54,336 nt of DNA from an uncultured Actinomycetes bacterium (GCA_903884065.1 CAISDL010000051.1:1-54336), one strand, 5' to 3'; numbered from the stretch's first letter, positions 1 to 9,313 are shown. The notes: a model not told the origin generated them from the sequence alone. A program made the numbers and translations.

Positions 1-1919
1 ATCAAGGTGATGTCACCGGCCTCGATCGCGGCGTCGGTACCGGTGCCCATCGCCATGCCGATGTCGGCGGTGGCCAGGGCCACCGAGTCGTTGACGCCGT
101 CACCGACCATCGCAACGCGTCGGCCCTTGGCCTGCAACGCCGCGATGGCGTCGGCCTTCTGGGACGGCAGCACCCCGGCGATGACGTCCTCCGGTGCAAT
201 CCCGACCTCGGCGGCGACCCGGGACGCGACGGCCTGGTTGTCGCCGGTCAGCAGCATCGGCGTGATGCCCATGGCCTTCAACTCGGCGATCGCCTCGGCA
301 CTGGTGGGCTTGACGGCGTCGGCCAGGCGGATCACCCCGCGCTGCCGGCCCTCCCAGCTGACCGCCACACTGGTGCGCCCGTCGTCGTCGGAGGCGCGGG
401 CCACCCGGACCGCCAGCCCGTCGACCACGCCCCGCACCCCGGTGCCGGGCTCATTGACGAAGTCGGTCACCGCCGCGACGCTCAGTCCGCGTTCCCTGGC
501 CTCGGCGACGACGGCCGCCGCCACCGGATGCTCGGATGCCGATTCCACCGCGGCCGCAAGGGCCAACACTGCGGCGGGGTCCTCCCCCGGCTCGGCCTGC
601 ACGTCCCCAACGGTCATCGCTCCGGTGGTCACCGTGCCGGTCTTGTCCAGGACGACGGTGTCGATGCCGCTGACCGTCTCGAGCACCTGAGGTTCCTTGA
701 TCAGCACGCCCAACTGCGCACCGCGTCCGGTACCCACCAGGATGGCCGTCGGAGTGGCCAGACCCAGCGCGCAGGGGCAGGCGATGATCAGCACCGCCAC
801 GGCGGCGGTGAAGGCGGCAGCGGCCGTGTGCCCGGTCAGCAGCCACCCCGCCAGGGTCAGCGCGGCGATGACCAGCACGACGGGCACGAACACCGCCGAG
901 ACGCGGTCGGCCAGTCGCTGGATCGAGGCCTTGCCGCTTTGGGCGTCGGCCACCATCCGGGCCATCCTGGCCAGCTGGGTGTCGGCGCCAACCTTGCTGG
1001 CGCGCACCAGAATCCGGCCGTAAGTGTTGACCGCTCCGCCGAGCACCTCGTCCCCGGCACCGACGTCGACCGGAACCGACTCGCCGGTCATGGCCGAACT
1101 GTCGAGGGCAGATGCGCCGTCGACCACCACGCCGTCGGTGGCGACCCGCTCGCCGGGGCGCACGACGATCACGTCACCCACCGAGAGGTCGGCTGCCGGA
1201 ATCGTCACTTCGGCGCCGTCGCGCACCACGGTGGCGTCCTTGGCGCCCAGCGACAGCAGCGCCCGCAGCGCTGAACCCGCCGAGCGCTTGGCCTTCGCCT
1301 CGGCGTAGCGGCCGGCCAGCAGGAACACCGTCACCGCAGCAGCCACTTCGAAATACACATGGCCGACGGCCTGACCGTGTCCCGATCCGTGCCCGCCGAT
1401 CCCGGTCACCAGAACGAGCAGCGACCAGAAGTAGGCGGACAGCGTGCCCAGCGACACCAGGGTGTCCATGGTGGAACTTCCGTGGCGGGCGCTGTTGAGC
1501 GCCGCCCTATGGAACGGGTAGCCGCCCCAGAACACGATCGGAGTGGCCAGTGCCAGCACCACCCATTGCCAGCCGGGGAACTGCCAGGCCATCACCATCG
1601 ACAGCGCGAGCACCGGGACGGCCAGTAACGCCGAGCCGATGAGCCTCGGCCGCAGTTGCTCCTCGGGCAGGTCGTGGGACATGTGGTCGTCGTGAGCGCC
1701 GTGATGAGCGTGGTCGATCACCGCGGCGTGGTAGCCGCTGGCCTCGACGGCGTGCACCAGATCCTCGGTGCTCACCTGGTGATTGTGTTCGACGTGGGCC
1801 TGTTCGACGGCGAAGTTCACCGACGCGTGCACCCCGTTGAGCTTGTTGAGGCTGCCCTCGATCCGGGCCGCGCAGGAGGCGCAACTCATCCCGCTCAGTT
1901 TGAGATCCGTCGTCGTCAT
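1..1919 (-). CDS. Copper-type heavy-metal P-type ATPase (partial, C-terminus outside window)
   Basis: Inner-membrane P1B-type ATPase, probably exporting Cu(I). About 639 residues are visible. The N-terminal HMA domain has GMSCASC with metal-binding Cys13 and Cys16. A His-rich stretch (HAHHGAHDDH) follows near residue 75, then membrane segments, the transmembrane CPC motif at 381-383, the phosphorylation motif DKTGT with Asp425, and the hinge GDGVND near the window edge. The ATG at 1919 is chosen because a TATATT -10 box ends 7 nt upstream, which fits a leaderless mRNA. It is last in a run of four same-strand genes but has its own promoter overlapped by a CsoR-type operator. CtpA, CtpB and CtpV are the known mycobacterial relatives; I cannot say which is closest. 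Confidence 0.93.
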   Translation of the reverse strand, partial: MTTTDLKLSGMSCASCAARIEGSLNKLNGVHASVNFAVEQAHVEHNHQVSTEDLVHAVEASGYHAAVIDHAHHGAHDDHMSHDLPEEQLRPRLIGSALLAVPVLALSMVMAWQFPGWQWVVLALATPIVFWGGYPFHRAALNSARHGSSTMDTLVSLGTLSAYFWSLLVLVTGIGGHGSGHGQAVGHVYFEVAAAVTVFLLAGRYAEAKAKRSAGSALRALLSLGAKDATVVRDGAEVTIPAADLSVGDVIVVRPGERVATDGVVVDGASALDSSAMTGESVPVDVGAGDEVLGGAVNTYGRILVRASKVGADTQLARMARMVADAQSGKASIQRLADRVSAVFVPVVLVIAALTLAGWLLTGHTAAAAFTAAVAVLIIACPCALGLATPTAILVGTGRGAQLGVLIKEPQVLETVSGIDTVVLDKTGTVTTGAMTVGDVQAEPGEDPAAVLALAAAVESASEHPVAAAVVAEARERGLSVAAVTDFVNEPGTGVRGVVDGLAVRVARASDDDGRTSVAVSWEGRQRGVIRLADAVKPTSAEAIAELKAMGITPMLLTGDNQAVASRVAAEVGIAPEDVIAGVLPSQKADAIAALQAKGRRVAMVGDGVNDSVALATADIGMAMGTGTDAAIEAGDITL

Positions 1920-1926
1920 ACCGACG

Positions 1927-1955
1927 AATATACCCCTAGGGGGTATAGGTATCAA
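1927..1955 (-). promoter_or_regulatory. Promoter of the copper ATPase gene
   Basis: On the minus strand TTGATA (1950-1955, five of six matches to the -35 consensus) is separated by exactly 17 bp from TATATT (1927-1932). Seven nt then lead to the ATG at 1919, placing the predicted transcription start at or next to the start codon. The promoter lies partly inside the 3' end of the preceding gene. Confidence 0.7.
1929..1947. promoter_or_regulatory. CsoR/RicR-type copper operator
   Basis: Perfect inverted repeat TATACCCC-TAG-GGGGTATA. Cu-sensing CsoR family repressors are known to bind TACCC/GGGTA palindromes of this kind. The site overlaps the -10 box and spacer of the ATPase promoter, so bound repressor should block transcription until copper releases it. 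It also contains the stop codon of the upstream gene. No csoR or ricR gene is in the window. Confidence 0.7.
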
Positions 1956-2202
1956 TAGCTGTTGCGCGGCGGTTGCGACGCAGCCCGGTCACCGCGAGGA
2001 CGGCAAACACGCCGGCCGCCGTCGCCAACAGCCAGGCCAGCATCATCAAGGGCGGGTCGTATACCACCGAAACAGTGCCGGGCTGGCCCTCGGTGACCGG
2101 CGCGACCTCGACCCAACTGCGGACGTGCGACCAGCACACCGCGGCACCGGCCACTGCCGCGACCGCAAGGATCAGTTGCACGACGTGCTTGGCGCCGGTC
2201 AC
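1936..2202 (-). CDS. Small two-TM membrane protein, unknown function
   Basis: An 88-residue protein with two hydrophobic segments (about residues 5-24 and 50-72) and a basic C-terminal tail (GLRRNRR). The GTG start overlaps the TGA stop of the upstream gene by 4 nt, indicating translational coupling. Its stop codon lies inside the copper operator of the ATPase gene. I recognise no family motif. Position resembles a small membrane protein near hemB in M. tuberculosis. A role with the ATPase is possible but unproven. Confidence 0.7.
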   Translation of the reverse strand: MTGAKHVVQLILAVAAVAGAAVCWSHVRSWVEVAPVTEGQPGTVSVVYDPPLMMLAWLLATAAGVFAVLAVTGLRRNRRATAIDTYTP

Positions 2203-2741
2203 GGCTGCCGGGCCTGCACCAGTCGAGTCAGCTCGGCCCGCAGCACGTCGGGGTGACGTGCCCAGGCCTGGACGAACCGGCCACCGGTGAGTCGCAGACC
2301 GACCGGGGTGCGGCTGCGCGGCACCCCGGACAATTCACCGAGGGCACGGGCGGTCTGCCACTGCTCCAACGGTCCTGTCGCGTTGACCCCGAGGGTTCGG
2401 CCCTGCCACTTTTCCATGAACCCGGCGGCCTTCACGGTGTTCTCCGGTTCGGGGTAGACGGCCACGATCTCGGCGAGCGGCAACACCTCGGTACCCTCGC
2501 GCAGCGACGCCTCGGTCAGTTCCACGCTGGTGTGAATGCGGCCGGCCTTGATCTGCACCGCGAGCATCCCGCTCACCACGACGAGGAAGAGCGCCGGGAC
2601 GAACGGCTGGAAGCCCATGCCCGCCCTGAACTGGACGAGCATCATCGTCAATCCGGCCACTGGACCGGCCAGCAGCCAATACCAACTGGCGCCGGCCTCG
2701 ACGTACACCGGCGCCGAAGCGTGGGGTTCGGTGTCATCCAT
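2199..2741 (-). CDS. Membrane-anchored protein, tentatively DUF3093-like
   Basis: A 180-residue protein. Two adjacent hydrophobic segments (about residues 20-62) are followed by a soluble domain of about 115 residues with short beta-type blocks (RIHTSVELTEASLREG, VGLRLTGGRFVQAWARHPD). This resembles the two-helix plus PH-like layout of DUF3093 proteins, but I could not confirm that by alignment. The ATG start overlaps the end of the upstream gene by 8 nt and its stop overlaps the next GTG by 4 nt. It is therefore part of a tightly coupled set running toward the copper ATPase. Confidence 0.7.
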   Translation of the reverse strand: MDDTEPHASAPVYVEAGASWYWLLAGPVAGLTMMLVQFRAGMGFQPFVPALFLVVVSGMLAVQIKAGRIHTSVELTEASLREGTEVLPLAEIVAVYPEPENTVKAAGFMEKWQGRTLGVNATGPLEQWQTARALGELSGVPRSRTPVGLRLTGGRFVQAWARHPDVLRAELTRLVQARQP

Positions 2742-3162
2742 GGGTGCACCACTCCACGACGCTGGGTCGGCTCAGCAGCAGCGCGCCGGCCACGATGGGC
2801 ACCAGGCTGAGTAACGCCAGAATGTGGGTGCCGGCGAACACCGCCGCCATACCGACCAGGACGACGATCGTCAGCCCCAACGTCATGGCCGCCCGGCGGA
2901 ATCGGGGGTCGCCATCGCGGGCACGCACCGCGAATGCCGCAAGCGCGGCCGCCGCAACGCCGAACAGGATTCCCGCACCCCGGTAAAGCCGGGAATAGCT
3001 GCGCAGGGCGTCGTCGGACACCGTCGACGGGGCTGCCTGCCGCAGTGCGTCGAAGGTGACCGTCGCTGCCATCAGACCGCCCGCCATCAACAGCACGGCG
3101 CCCACCACCAGCGCCCAGAAGGCGGCGGTGACGGCGGCGGGTCGGGGATCGGCGGCGCTCAT
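2734..3162 (-). CDS. Four-TM membrane protein, unknown function
   Basis: A 142-residue protein with four predicted membrane segments at about residues 14-36, 62-80, 90-110 and 113-130. A polar loop (residues 37-60) carries DALRSYSRLYRG. No catalytic motif is visible. It heads the three-gene coupled membrane set before the copper ATPase. A TAGGCT box lies 9 nt upstream of the ATG, so transcription may start nearby. Some unclassified actinobacterial membrane proteins beside hemB look alike, but I cannot name the family. Confidence 0.7.
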   Translation of the reverse strand: MSAADPRPAAVTAAFWALVVGAVLLMAGGLMAATVTFDALRQAAPSTVSDDALRSYSRLYRGAGILFGVAAAALAAFAVRARDGDPRFRRAAMTLGLTIVVLVGMAAVFAGTHILALLSLVPIVAGALLLSRPSVVEWCTHG

Positions 3163-3198
3163 GGTGCGGCCAGCCTATCTCGCCCGCGTTGCGACGAC

Positions 3199-3218
3199 GC
3201 CGCCAGCGAAGCGGCGGC
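3199..3218. terminator. GC-rich stem-loop between hem operon end and next gene set
   Basis: GCCGCC and GGCGGC form a 6-bp stem around an 8-nt loop. It lies 21 nt after the stop of the last gene of the hem run and before the next minus-strand gene. There is no T-tract, so it may be a weak or factor-assisted terminator, or chance in GC-rich DNA. Confidence 0.25.
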
Positions 3219-3239
3219 CGAGGAGCAGCGCCAAAGGGC

Positions 3240-3695
3240 CTAGCTGTCGAAGAACTTGTTGGAATCCTGCCGGTGCAGCAGGAAAATCCCGCCGCCGATG
3301 AGGACCACGCCGATGATTCCCGTGACCGCGTAGATCACCGCGGGCAGTGCCGGGCGTTGGGTCCCGAACAGGCTGGCCGCCGTGTACAAAATGGTGGCCA
3401 CGCCGCCGGCGGTCAGCAGGGTGCGGGCCCAGCGGTACCCGGACCGCATCAGCACGATGAAGGTGAGCACCACCGCGCCGATGATGGTGGCCAGCAGTGC
3501 GGTGGTCACGAGCACGTTCGGCGAATCGGTGGCCCGCGACACCACATACCCGTCGGCGAACTGGCCGATCACCATGAGCGGCACCGCGGCCAGCCAGAGC
3601 CAGAACCCGGTGTCGACGTCGGCGGGGCGTGACGGCTTTGCGGGGGGTGGCGTCGGCGGCTGTCCCGGCGGCCAGGCCGGTGGTTGTGGGTTCAT
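3240..3695 (-). CDS. Four-TM protein with Pro-rich N-terminus (hem operon tail)
   Basis: A 151-residue protein. Residues 1-22 are Pro-rich (PPAWPPGQPPTPPP), followed by four membrane segments and a short tail ending SNKFFDS. The start codon overlaps the hemB TGA in an ATGA arrangement, so the gene is translationally coupled to hemB. From memory, M. tuberculosis carries a membrane-protein gene (Rv0513) at the same place. Function unknown; conserved linkage suggests, but does not show, a link to haem synthesis. An in-frame start further upstream, inside hemB, is rejected. Confidence 0.82.
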   Translation of the reverse strand: MNPQPPAWPPGQPPTPPPAKPSRPADVDTGFWLWLAAVPLMVIGQFADGYVVSRATDSPNVLVTTALLATIIGAVVLTFIVLMRSGYRWARTLLTAGGVATILYTAASLFGTQRPALPAVIYAVTGIIGVVLIGGGIFLLHRQDSNKFFDS

Positions 3696-4672
3696 GTCAG
3701 CCAACCCGCGGCCTGCGCGGCCCAGTAGGTCAGCACGATGTCGGCACCCGCCCGGCGTATGGAGGTCAGCGACTCGAGCGCGGCGGCGCGGCCGTCCACC
3801 CACCCGTGCGCCGCGGCGGCGCTGATCATCGCGTACTCCCCCGACACCTGATAGGCCGCCACCGGCACCGGCGACATCTCCGCGGCCGCGGCCACGACGT
3901 CGAGGTAGGACATCGCCGGCTTGACCATCACGATGTCGGCGCCCTCGTCGATGTCGAGGGCGATCTCGCGCAGCGCCTCGCGGGCGTTTCCGCTGTCCTG
4001 CTGGTAGGTGCGGCGGTCGCCGGTCAGGCTGGAACCCACCGCGTCACGGAACGGGCCGTAGAACGCCGAGGCGAACTTTGCCGCGTAGGCCAGAATCGCG
4101 ACACGGGTGTACCCGGCGGCGTCCAGCCCATCACGGATGGCAGCCACCTGGCCGTCCATCATGCCGCTGGGGCCGACGACATGGGCACCCGATTCGGCCT
4201 GCGCCACAGCCAATTTCACGTACTGAGCATTGGTCGCGTCGTTATCGACCCGGCCGGATGCATCCAACACCCCGCAGTGACCGTGGTCGGTGAACTCATC
4301 GAGGCAGGTGTCGGCCATCAACACCGTCGAGTCGCCCAGATCCTTCGCGAGGTCACGAAGGGCCGCGTTGAGGATCCCGTCGCAATCCACGCCGCAGGAT
4401 CCGCCGGCGTCCTTGTCGGCGTCACTGGGCACACCGAAGATCATCAGACCCCCGACACCGGCCGATACCGCGTCCGCCGCCGCGCGGCGAAGCGAGTCGC
4501 GGGTGTGCTGCACGACACCGGGCATCGAGACGATGGGCCGGGGCACGTCGATGCCGTCGGCCACGAACATGGGCAACACGAGGTGCCTTGGCTCCAGAGA
4601 GGTTTCGGCTACCAAGCGGCGCAGCGCCGGAGTGCAGCGCAACCGTCGTGGCCGCTGCCTGGGAAATGACAC
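3692..4672 (-). CDS. hemB: Delta-aminolevulinic acid dehydratase (porphobilinogen synthase)
   Basis: Condenses two 5-aminolevulinate molecules to porphobilinogen, in the cytosol. The 326-residue protein shows the family blocks LVLPMFVADG near the N-terminus, LMADTCLDEFTDHGHCG (metal-binding Cys/His/Asp region), AYAAKFASAFYGPFR (first Schiff-base Lys), DIVMVKPAMSYLD (catalytic Lys) and AYQVSGEYAMI. The GTG at 4672 gives the usual length and the conserved N-terminal FPRQRPRRLR. It follows hemD by 67 nt and overlaps the next membrane gene by 4 nt. All motifs are intact. Confidence 0.97.
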   Translation of the reverse strand: MSFPRQRPRRLRCTPALRRLVAETSLEPRHLVLPMFVADGIDVPRPIVSMPGVVQHTRDSLRRAAADAVSAGVGGLMIFGVPSDADKDAGGSCGVDCDGILNAALRDLAKDLGDSTVLMADTCLDEFTDHGHCGVLDASGRVDNDATNAQYVKLAVAQAESGAHVVGPSGMMDGQVAAIRDGLDAAGYTRVAILAYAAKFASAFYGPFRDAVGSSLTGDRRTYQQDSGNAREALREIALDIDEGADIVMVKPAMSYLDVVAAAAEMSPVPVAAYQVSGEYAMISAAAAHGWVDGRAAALESLTSIRRAGADIVLTYWAAQAAGWLT

Positions 4673-4739
4673 GGCGGGCTCGCTCAGATAGTCCGGTGGC
4701 GGCCCGCTGCGCCCGGCTTCGCCGCGCTTGCGACCGCCA

Positions 4740-6392
4740 CTAACGCCGCCGGCTCTTCTTGCGCGGCGGCGGAAGCGCACCTTCGGAGCGCAACCGGGCC
4801 GCATGCTCGGCCAGCGCATCCACCAGTGGGCCCACCGCGGCCGTCTCGGGCTGCACATCCACCCGCAGGCCGAACTCGGCCGCCGTCTCGGCGGTCTTGG
4901 GGCCGATGCAGGCCACGATGGTGCGTGCGTGCGGCTTACCCGCGATGCCGACCAGATTGCGCACCGTGGAACTGGAGGTGAAGCAGACCGCGTCGAAGCC
5001 GCCCGTCTTGATCATCTCGCGGGTCTCCGCGGCGGGCGGTGCGGCACGCACAGTGCGATATGCGGTGACGTCCTCGATCTCCCACCCGCGTTCACGCAGA
5101 CCTTCGGCGAGGGTCTCGGTGGCGATGTCGGCGCGCGGCAGCAGCACCCGGTTCACCGGATCGAAAATGCTGTCGTACTCGGGGAATTCGTCAAGCAGGC
5201 CCAGCGAGGACTGCTCGCCGGAGGGCACGAGTTCCGGGCTGATCCCGAACGCGCGCACCCGGTCAGCGGTCGCCTCGCCCACGCAGGCGATCTTGACTCC
5301 GGAGAACGCGCGGGCGTCAAGACCGAACTCCGCGAATTTCTCCCACACGGCTCGCACCGCGTTGGTGGAGGTGAACACCACCCACTGGTAGCGGCCGTCG
5401 ACCAGACCCTTGACGGCCCGCTCCATCTGGGCCGGGCTGCGCGGCGGCTCGACCGCGATGGTCGGGACCTCGATGGGCAGGGCGCCGTGGGCGATCAGCC
5501 GATCGCTCATGTCGCCGGCCTGCTCTTTGGTGCGCGGCACCAGAACGGTCCAACCGTAGAGCGCGCGACTCTCCCACCAGTTCAGTTTGGAGCGCTGGGT
5601 CACTGTCCGTCCGACGGTCACCACCAACTGGCCGGCCAGCGGACCCGCGGCGTCGCCGGACCCCAGCGGCGTCCGGTCGGTCAGGCCCTGCAAGGTGGAC
5701 TCCACCGAGCGCTGCGCGCAGGTGGTCCCCTGGGCGGTCACGACGCACGGCGTGTTGTCGGACAGACCGAAATCGATCAGCGACCGGGCGGCGTCGGCCA
5801 GGTGGGAGGCGGTGGCGGTCAGGATCAGCGGACCCGGGGCCGCGGCCAGCGCCGCCCAGTCCACCTCGCCGCGCACGTCGGCCACGGTGTGGGTGGATCC
5901 CAGGGGAAGTCCCGCGTAGGTGGGCACCGCGACGGTGGCCGGCAGCCCGGGCACGATCTCGAACGACAACTGGCTCTTGGAGACGACCATCACCTCGGAG
6001 TTGACCGCGTCCACCGACAGCGGATCCCCGGCAACCAGTCGGACCACGTCAACGCCGGACTTGGCCTCGGCCACCAGGATCTTGGCCACTTCGGCCGGCT
6101 CACCGAGCGCGGGCCGGATGTCGGGGCCTGCGGAGACCGACTGCGGCACACTCTGGTCTTCGCCCGCGACGGGATCGCTCTGCGGAACCGGGCCGACGGC
6201 CGGCGGAAGATCGATACCGACCATGTCGAGCACCGCTTGCGGCACATCGGGATCGGTGAACACGCACGTGGCGCTGCCCAACACGGTCCGGGCACGCATC
6301 GTCAGCAGGTTGGGGTCACCGGGACCCGAGCCCACGAACGTGATGTGTCCCGGCTTCGCCTTGCGTCCCCGCCCGGTCACGTGACCAGTCAT
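4740..6392 (-). CDS. hemD: Uroporphyrinogen-III synthase fused to SUMT-like N-terminal domain
   Basis: A 550-residue two-domain protein. Residues about 15-255 resemble a tetrapyrrole methylase ([12 protein letters not shown], then [14 protein letters not shown] where active methylases have a GDPxxFGRG-type loop). Residues about 260-530 are the HemD domain ([51 protein letters not shown]), which closes hydroxymethylbilane to uroporphyrinogen III. Start ATG overlaps the hemC stop (ATGA). This fusion is usual in mycobacteria. Whether the N-terminal domain still methylates is doubtful. Confidence 0.94.
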   Translation of the reverse strand: MTGHVTGRGRKAKPGHITFVGSGPGDPNLLTMRARTVLGSATCVFTDPDVPQAVLDMVGIDLPPAVGPVPQSDPVAGEDQSVPQSVSAGPDIRPALGEPAEVAKILVAEAKSGVDVVRLVAGDPLSVDAVNSEVMVVSKSQLSFEIVPGLPATVAVPTYAGLPLGSTHTVADVRGEVDWAALAAAPGPLILTATASHLADAARSLIDFGLSDNTPCVVTAQGTTCAQRSVESTLQGLTDRTPLGSGDAAGPLAGQLVVTVGRTVTQRSKLNWWESRALYGWTVLVPRTKEQAGDMSDRLIAHGALPIEVPTIAVEPPRSPAQMERAVKGLVDGRYQWVVFTSTNAVRAVWEKFAEFGLDARAFSGVKIACVGEATADRVRAFGISPELVPSGEQSSLGLLDEFPEYDSIFDPVNRVLLPRADIATETLAEGLRERGWEIEDVTAYRTVRAAPPAAETREMIKTGGFDAVCFTSSSTVRNLVGIAGKPHARTIVACIGPKTAETAAEFGLRVDVQPETAAVGPLVDALAEHAARLRSEGALPPPRKKSRRR

Positions 6393-7399
6393 TCTGTCTC
6401 CACTCTTCCCGCCTTCGCGGGGGTCTCCGCTCCTCCGCCACCGGCGGGGTCCTCGCGCCCGTTCGACATCACCTCGCGCGCACCCAGTTCGATCAACTCC
6501 GCGGCCACCGCGAGCCCAAGCTCCGCGGGCCGGTCGGGGTCGCCGATACCGGACGCACGGATCACGTCGGATCCGTCTGTCGCCGCCACGCAGGCGCGTA
6601 GCGACAGCTCCTCGAAGACGCGGCCGTCGTCATCGATGGACTCGACCACTTCAGCGATCGCGCCCACCGGTGCGGAGCAACCCGCCTCCAAGTCAGCGAG
6701 CAGGATTCGCTCCGCGGTGACCGCGGCGCGGGTGTCGGGGTCATCCAACTCCGCCAACAGCGCCACGAGCTCGGTGTCGCCTGCGCGGCATTCCACCGCG
6801 AGCGCACCCTGAGCCGGCGCTGGCAACATCTGCACCGGCTCCAGCGTCTCGGTGACATCGCCGAGTCGTCCGATACGGGCCAAGCCCGCCCGGGCGACCA
6901 CGATGGCGTCGAGATCACCGCTACTTACCCTGTTCAACCTGGTGTCTCGGTTGCCTCGGAGGGGGCGGATTTCCAAACCGAGACCCAGTGCTCTAAGCTG
7001 CGCCGCCCGCCGGACAGACGACGTGCCGATCACCGATCCGGTCGGCAATTCCCCCAGTACAAGGCCGTCGCGGGCCACCAGGGCGTCGCGCGGATCAGCG
7101 CGCGGCGGAATGGCGGCGATGACGAATCGCTCGTCGGCCGCAGTCGGCAGGTCCTTGTAGGAGTGCACGGCCATGTCCACCCGGCCGTCGGCGATCGCCT
7201 CGCGCAGGGCGGCGGTGAACACTCCGACGCCGATCTCGGCGACCGGCTTGGCCGACCGGTCACCCTCGGTGCTGATGATGACCAACTCGGCCGCCCGGCC
7301 GCGGGCGATCAATTCGTCGCGGATGGTGCCGGCCTGAGTAGTGGCCAGCAGGCTGCCCCGGGTGCCGATGCGGATCACCGCATCGTTGGCGTTGGTCAA
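6389..7399 (-). CDS. hemC: Porphobilinogen deaminase (hydroxymethylbilane synthase)
   Basis: Polymerises four porphobilinogens into hydroxymethylbilane using a dipyrromethane cofactor. Motifs: [11 protein letters not shown] at the N-terminus, [43 protein letters not shown] and the cofactor Cys in [11 protein letters not shown]. Start is uncertain: the TTG at 7399 (336 aa) lies 6 nt after the hemA stop with GAGG directly before it, while the GTG at 7378 (329 aa) matches the family's usual N-terminus (VIRIGTRGS). Its stop overlaps the hemD start, so the two are coupled. Confidence 0.96.
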   Translation of the reverse strand: MTNANDAVIRIGTRGSLLATTQAGTIRDELIARGRAAELVIISTEGDRSAKPVAEIGVGVFTAALREAIADGRVDMAVHSYKDLPTAADERFVIAAIPPRADPRDALVARDGLVLGELPTGSVIGTSSVRRAAQLRALGLGLEIRPLRGNRDTRLNRVSSGDLDAIVVARAGLARIGRLGDVTETLEPVQMLPAPAQGALAVECRAGDTELVALLAELDDPDTRAAVTAERILLADLEAGCSAPVGAIAEVVESIDDDGRVFEELSLRACVAATDGSDVIRASGIGDPDRPAELGLAVAAELIELGAREVMSNGREDPAGGGGAETPAKAGRVETE

Positions 7400-7405
7400 C
7401 CTCGG

Positions 7406-8812
7406 CTACTCGGCGCGATCAGGCTGGCGCGACGGCGACCCGCCGTCGGATTCCATTGCCGGCAAGCTGATTTCACCCGCGGCCACCGCGTCCACCGCGT
7501 GCGGGTCGAGTTCGAAAAGTTCCCTCAGTGCCTGGGCATATGTATCGGCTCCCGGCGCACCGGCCAATTGCTTGACCCGGACGGTGGGGGCGTGCAGCAA
7601 CTTGTCGACCACTCTGCGCACGGTTCGGGCGACCTCCGCACGCTCGACCGCGTCCAGGTTCGGCAGCCGGTTCTCCAGGCGCAACAGTTCGGTCTCCACC
7701 AGGTCGGCGGCGCGCTGTCGCAGGGCGGTGACGGTGGGTGCCACCTCGGCCATCCGCTGGCTGGCCAGGTAGGCGGCGACCTCGGCGGCGACGATGTGCC
7801 GGGCGGCGTCGGCGTCGGCGGCGGCCGCGCGGGCCGAGGGCTCGCGCTGCACCCTCTCCATGTCGACCACCGACACCCCGGGCAACCCGGCGACCGCGGG
7901 GTCGATATCGCGCGGCATGCCCAGGTCGCACATCACCAGCGGTTCGGCGAGTTCGTCGCGCTGCGCGGCGGCCAGTGCGTGGTGCACGTCGGCCAGCGTC
8001 ACCACCGGCCGCACCGCACCGGTACAGCTGACCACCAGGTCGGCGCCGACGATTGCGGCGGGAAGATCGTCGAGCGTCATCGCCCGAGCGGCCACGCCCT
8101 GCTCGGCGATGATCTCGGCCAATCGCTGCGCCCGCGGCAGCGAGCGGTTGACGACGTTGATCTGGCCGATCCCGGCCCGGATGAGGTGCGCGGCGGTCAG
8201 GCTGCCCATCGAGCCGGCGCCGATCACGGTGGCGGTCCGCCCGGCCAGCGCGGTATAAGACGGCCCCCGCTCGGGGCGATACAGCCGCTCCGCCGCGACA
8301 TGTAGTGCGACCGACACGACGCTGCCGCCGGCGGCGTCGATGGAGGTCTCGCTGTGCACCCGTTTGCCCACCGACAGCGCGCGCTGCGACAGGTCGTGCA
8401 GGATGCGCCCGACGGTCCGGTTGGTCTCCGCGTTCGCATACGCGCGCCGCACCTGTCCGAGGACCTGCTGCTCCCCCACCACCGCGCTGTCGAGGCCGCT
8501 GGCCACCGCGAACAGGTGCTCGACGGCGGCCTCGCTGTAGCGGACGTAGGCGTGTTTGGTCAGGTCGCCCAGTGACAGGCCGGAATGGTCGGCGAGCACC
8601 TGACCGATCGCCTGCAGGCCCCCGTGGAACGCTTCGACCACGGCGTATACCTCGACCCGGTTGCAGGTCGAGAGGATCATGGCCTCGGTCACGAGCGACG
8701 ACTGCAGCAACTGCTGGACCAGCTTGATCTGGTCGGGCTCGTCGGTGGAGAGCTGCTCGAGGACGGAGACCGGAGCGCTGCGGTGGGACACACCGAACAA
8801 CAGGACGCTCAC
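7406..8812 (-). CDS. hemA: Glutamyl-tRNA reductase
   Basis: First enzyme of C5-pathway haem synthesis, reducing Glu-tRNA to glutamate-1-semialdehyde with NADPH. The 468-residue protein begins [17 protein letters not shown] and carries the catalytic Cys in [10 protein letters not shown], the [10 protein letters not shown] block, the NADPH-binding TVIGAGSMG segment and the C-terminal dimerisation helix ([16 protein letters not shown]). The GTG at 8812 gives the conserved N-terminus. It is the first gene of a close-packed hemA-hemC-hemD-hemB operon. The 240 bp upstream hold a 59-bp tandem repeat and an imperfect CTACT/AGTAG inverted repeat, without a recognisable strong promoter. Confidence 0.97.
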   Translation of the reverse strand: MSVLLFGVSHRSAPVSVLEQLSTDEPDQIKLVQQLLQSSLVTEAMILSTCNRVEVYAVVEAFHGGLQAIGQVLADHSGLSLGDLTKHAYVRYSEAAVEHLFAVASGLDSAVVGEQQVLGQVRRAYANAETNRTVGRILHDLSQRALSVGKRVHSETSIDAAGGSVVSVALHVAAERLYRPERGPSYTALAGRTATVIGAGSMGSLTAAHLIRAGIGQINVVNRSLPRAQRLAEIIAEQGVAARAMTLDDLPAAIVGADLVVSCTGAVRPVVTLADVHHALAAAQRDELAEPLVMCDLGMPRDIDPAVAGLPGVSVVDMERVQREPSARAAAADADAARHIVAAEVAAYLASQRMAEVAPTVTALRQRAADLVETELLRLENRLPNLDAVERAEVARTVRRVVDKLLHAPTVRVKQLAGAPGADTYAQALRELFELDPHAVDAVAAGEISLPAMESDGGSPSRQPDRAE

Positions 8813-8919
8813 GGCACGATCACCTGGCCTGCTCCCTTGCGTGACGGATGCTCCGGATTCAGCTGTGCTCCGGGAGGGAAAACTACTCGCAAAGGTAGTA
8901 GATCCGCAGCTTGACGGCC

Positions 8920-9051
8920 AAATCCCGACCCCGGACGACGATCAAGCGGCGACGAAGGAGCCGCGATGAGGAGGCCGGCAATCCCGACGCCGGACGACGA
9001 TCAAGCGGCGACGAAGGAGCCGCGCTGAGGAGGCCGGCAATCCCGACGCCG
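8920..9051. repeat. 59-bp intergenic tandem repeat (about 2.2 copies)
   Basis: AATCCCGAC recurs at 8921, 8980 and 9039, exactly 59 bp apart. The two full units differ at only a few positions. Each contains GCGGC-(9 nt)-GCCGC, able to form a small stem-loop. The array fills the space between the glutaredoxin-like gene and hemA, so it lies in the hemA 5' region or the 3' end of the upstream transcript. It shows no credible coding potential. Confidence 0.85.
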
Positions 9052-9052
9052 T

Positions 9053-9313
9053 TCACCGGTTCGCGATGTCGGACCGCAAGCGGTCCTCGTCGACGTCCCA
9101 GTAGCTGTGCTCGCGACCGTCGAGCAGCACGACCGGGAGTCGGTCGCCGAACTCCGCCCGCAGCGCGCCGTCGCCGGCGGCCGCGGCCGCGTCGACGTCG
9201 GTACTCGACAGGTCGAAACCCAGTTCGTCGGCCAATTCGGCCAGCCGCCCGTGGACGCGCTCGCAGATGCCGCATCCGGCGCGGGTGAGCAATTCGACAT
9301 GTGCCCGGTTCAT
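9053..9313 (-). CDS. Glutaredoxin/thioredoxin-fold protein
   Basis: An 86-residue single-domain protein of the glutaredoxin-like (DUF836) type. The N-terminus reads VELLTRAGCGICERVHGRL with a CGIC redox-type motif. The middle contains FGDRLPVVLLDG, matching the cis-proline and following strand of the fold. The ATG at 9313 lies 37 bp from the divergent serB1 start, so the two promoters share a short region. A GACACT box 8 nt upstream could support a leaderless start. It precedes hemA on the same strand by 240 bp. Likely cytosolic thiol oxidoreductase; substrate unknown. Confidence 0.85.
   Translation of the reverse strand: MNRAHVELLTRAGCGICERVHGRLAELADELGFDLSSTDVDAAAAAGDGALRAEFGDRLPVVLLDGREHSYWDVDEDRLRSDIANR

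Noticed and set aside
4728..6812. 694-codon plus-strand open frame opposite hemD and hemC
   Set aside because: Antisense shadow of high-GC coding DNA; composition is His/Arg/Gly/Asp-rich with no recognisable domain, while hemD and hemC motifs are intact.
8920..9051. CRISPR-like array
   Set aside because: The 59-bp repeats are directly tandem without spacers; no cas genes nearby.
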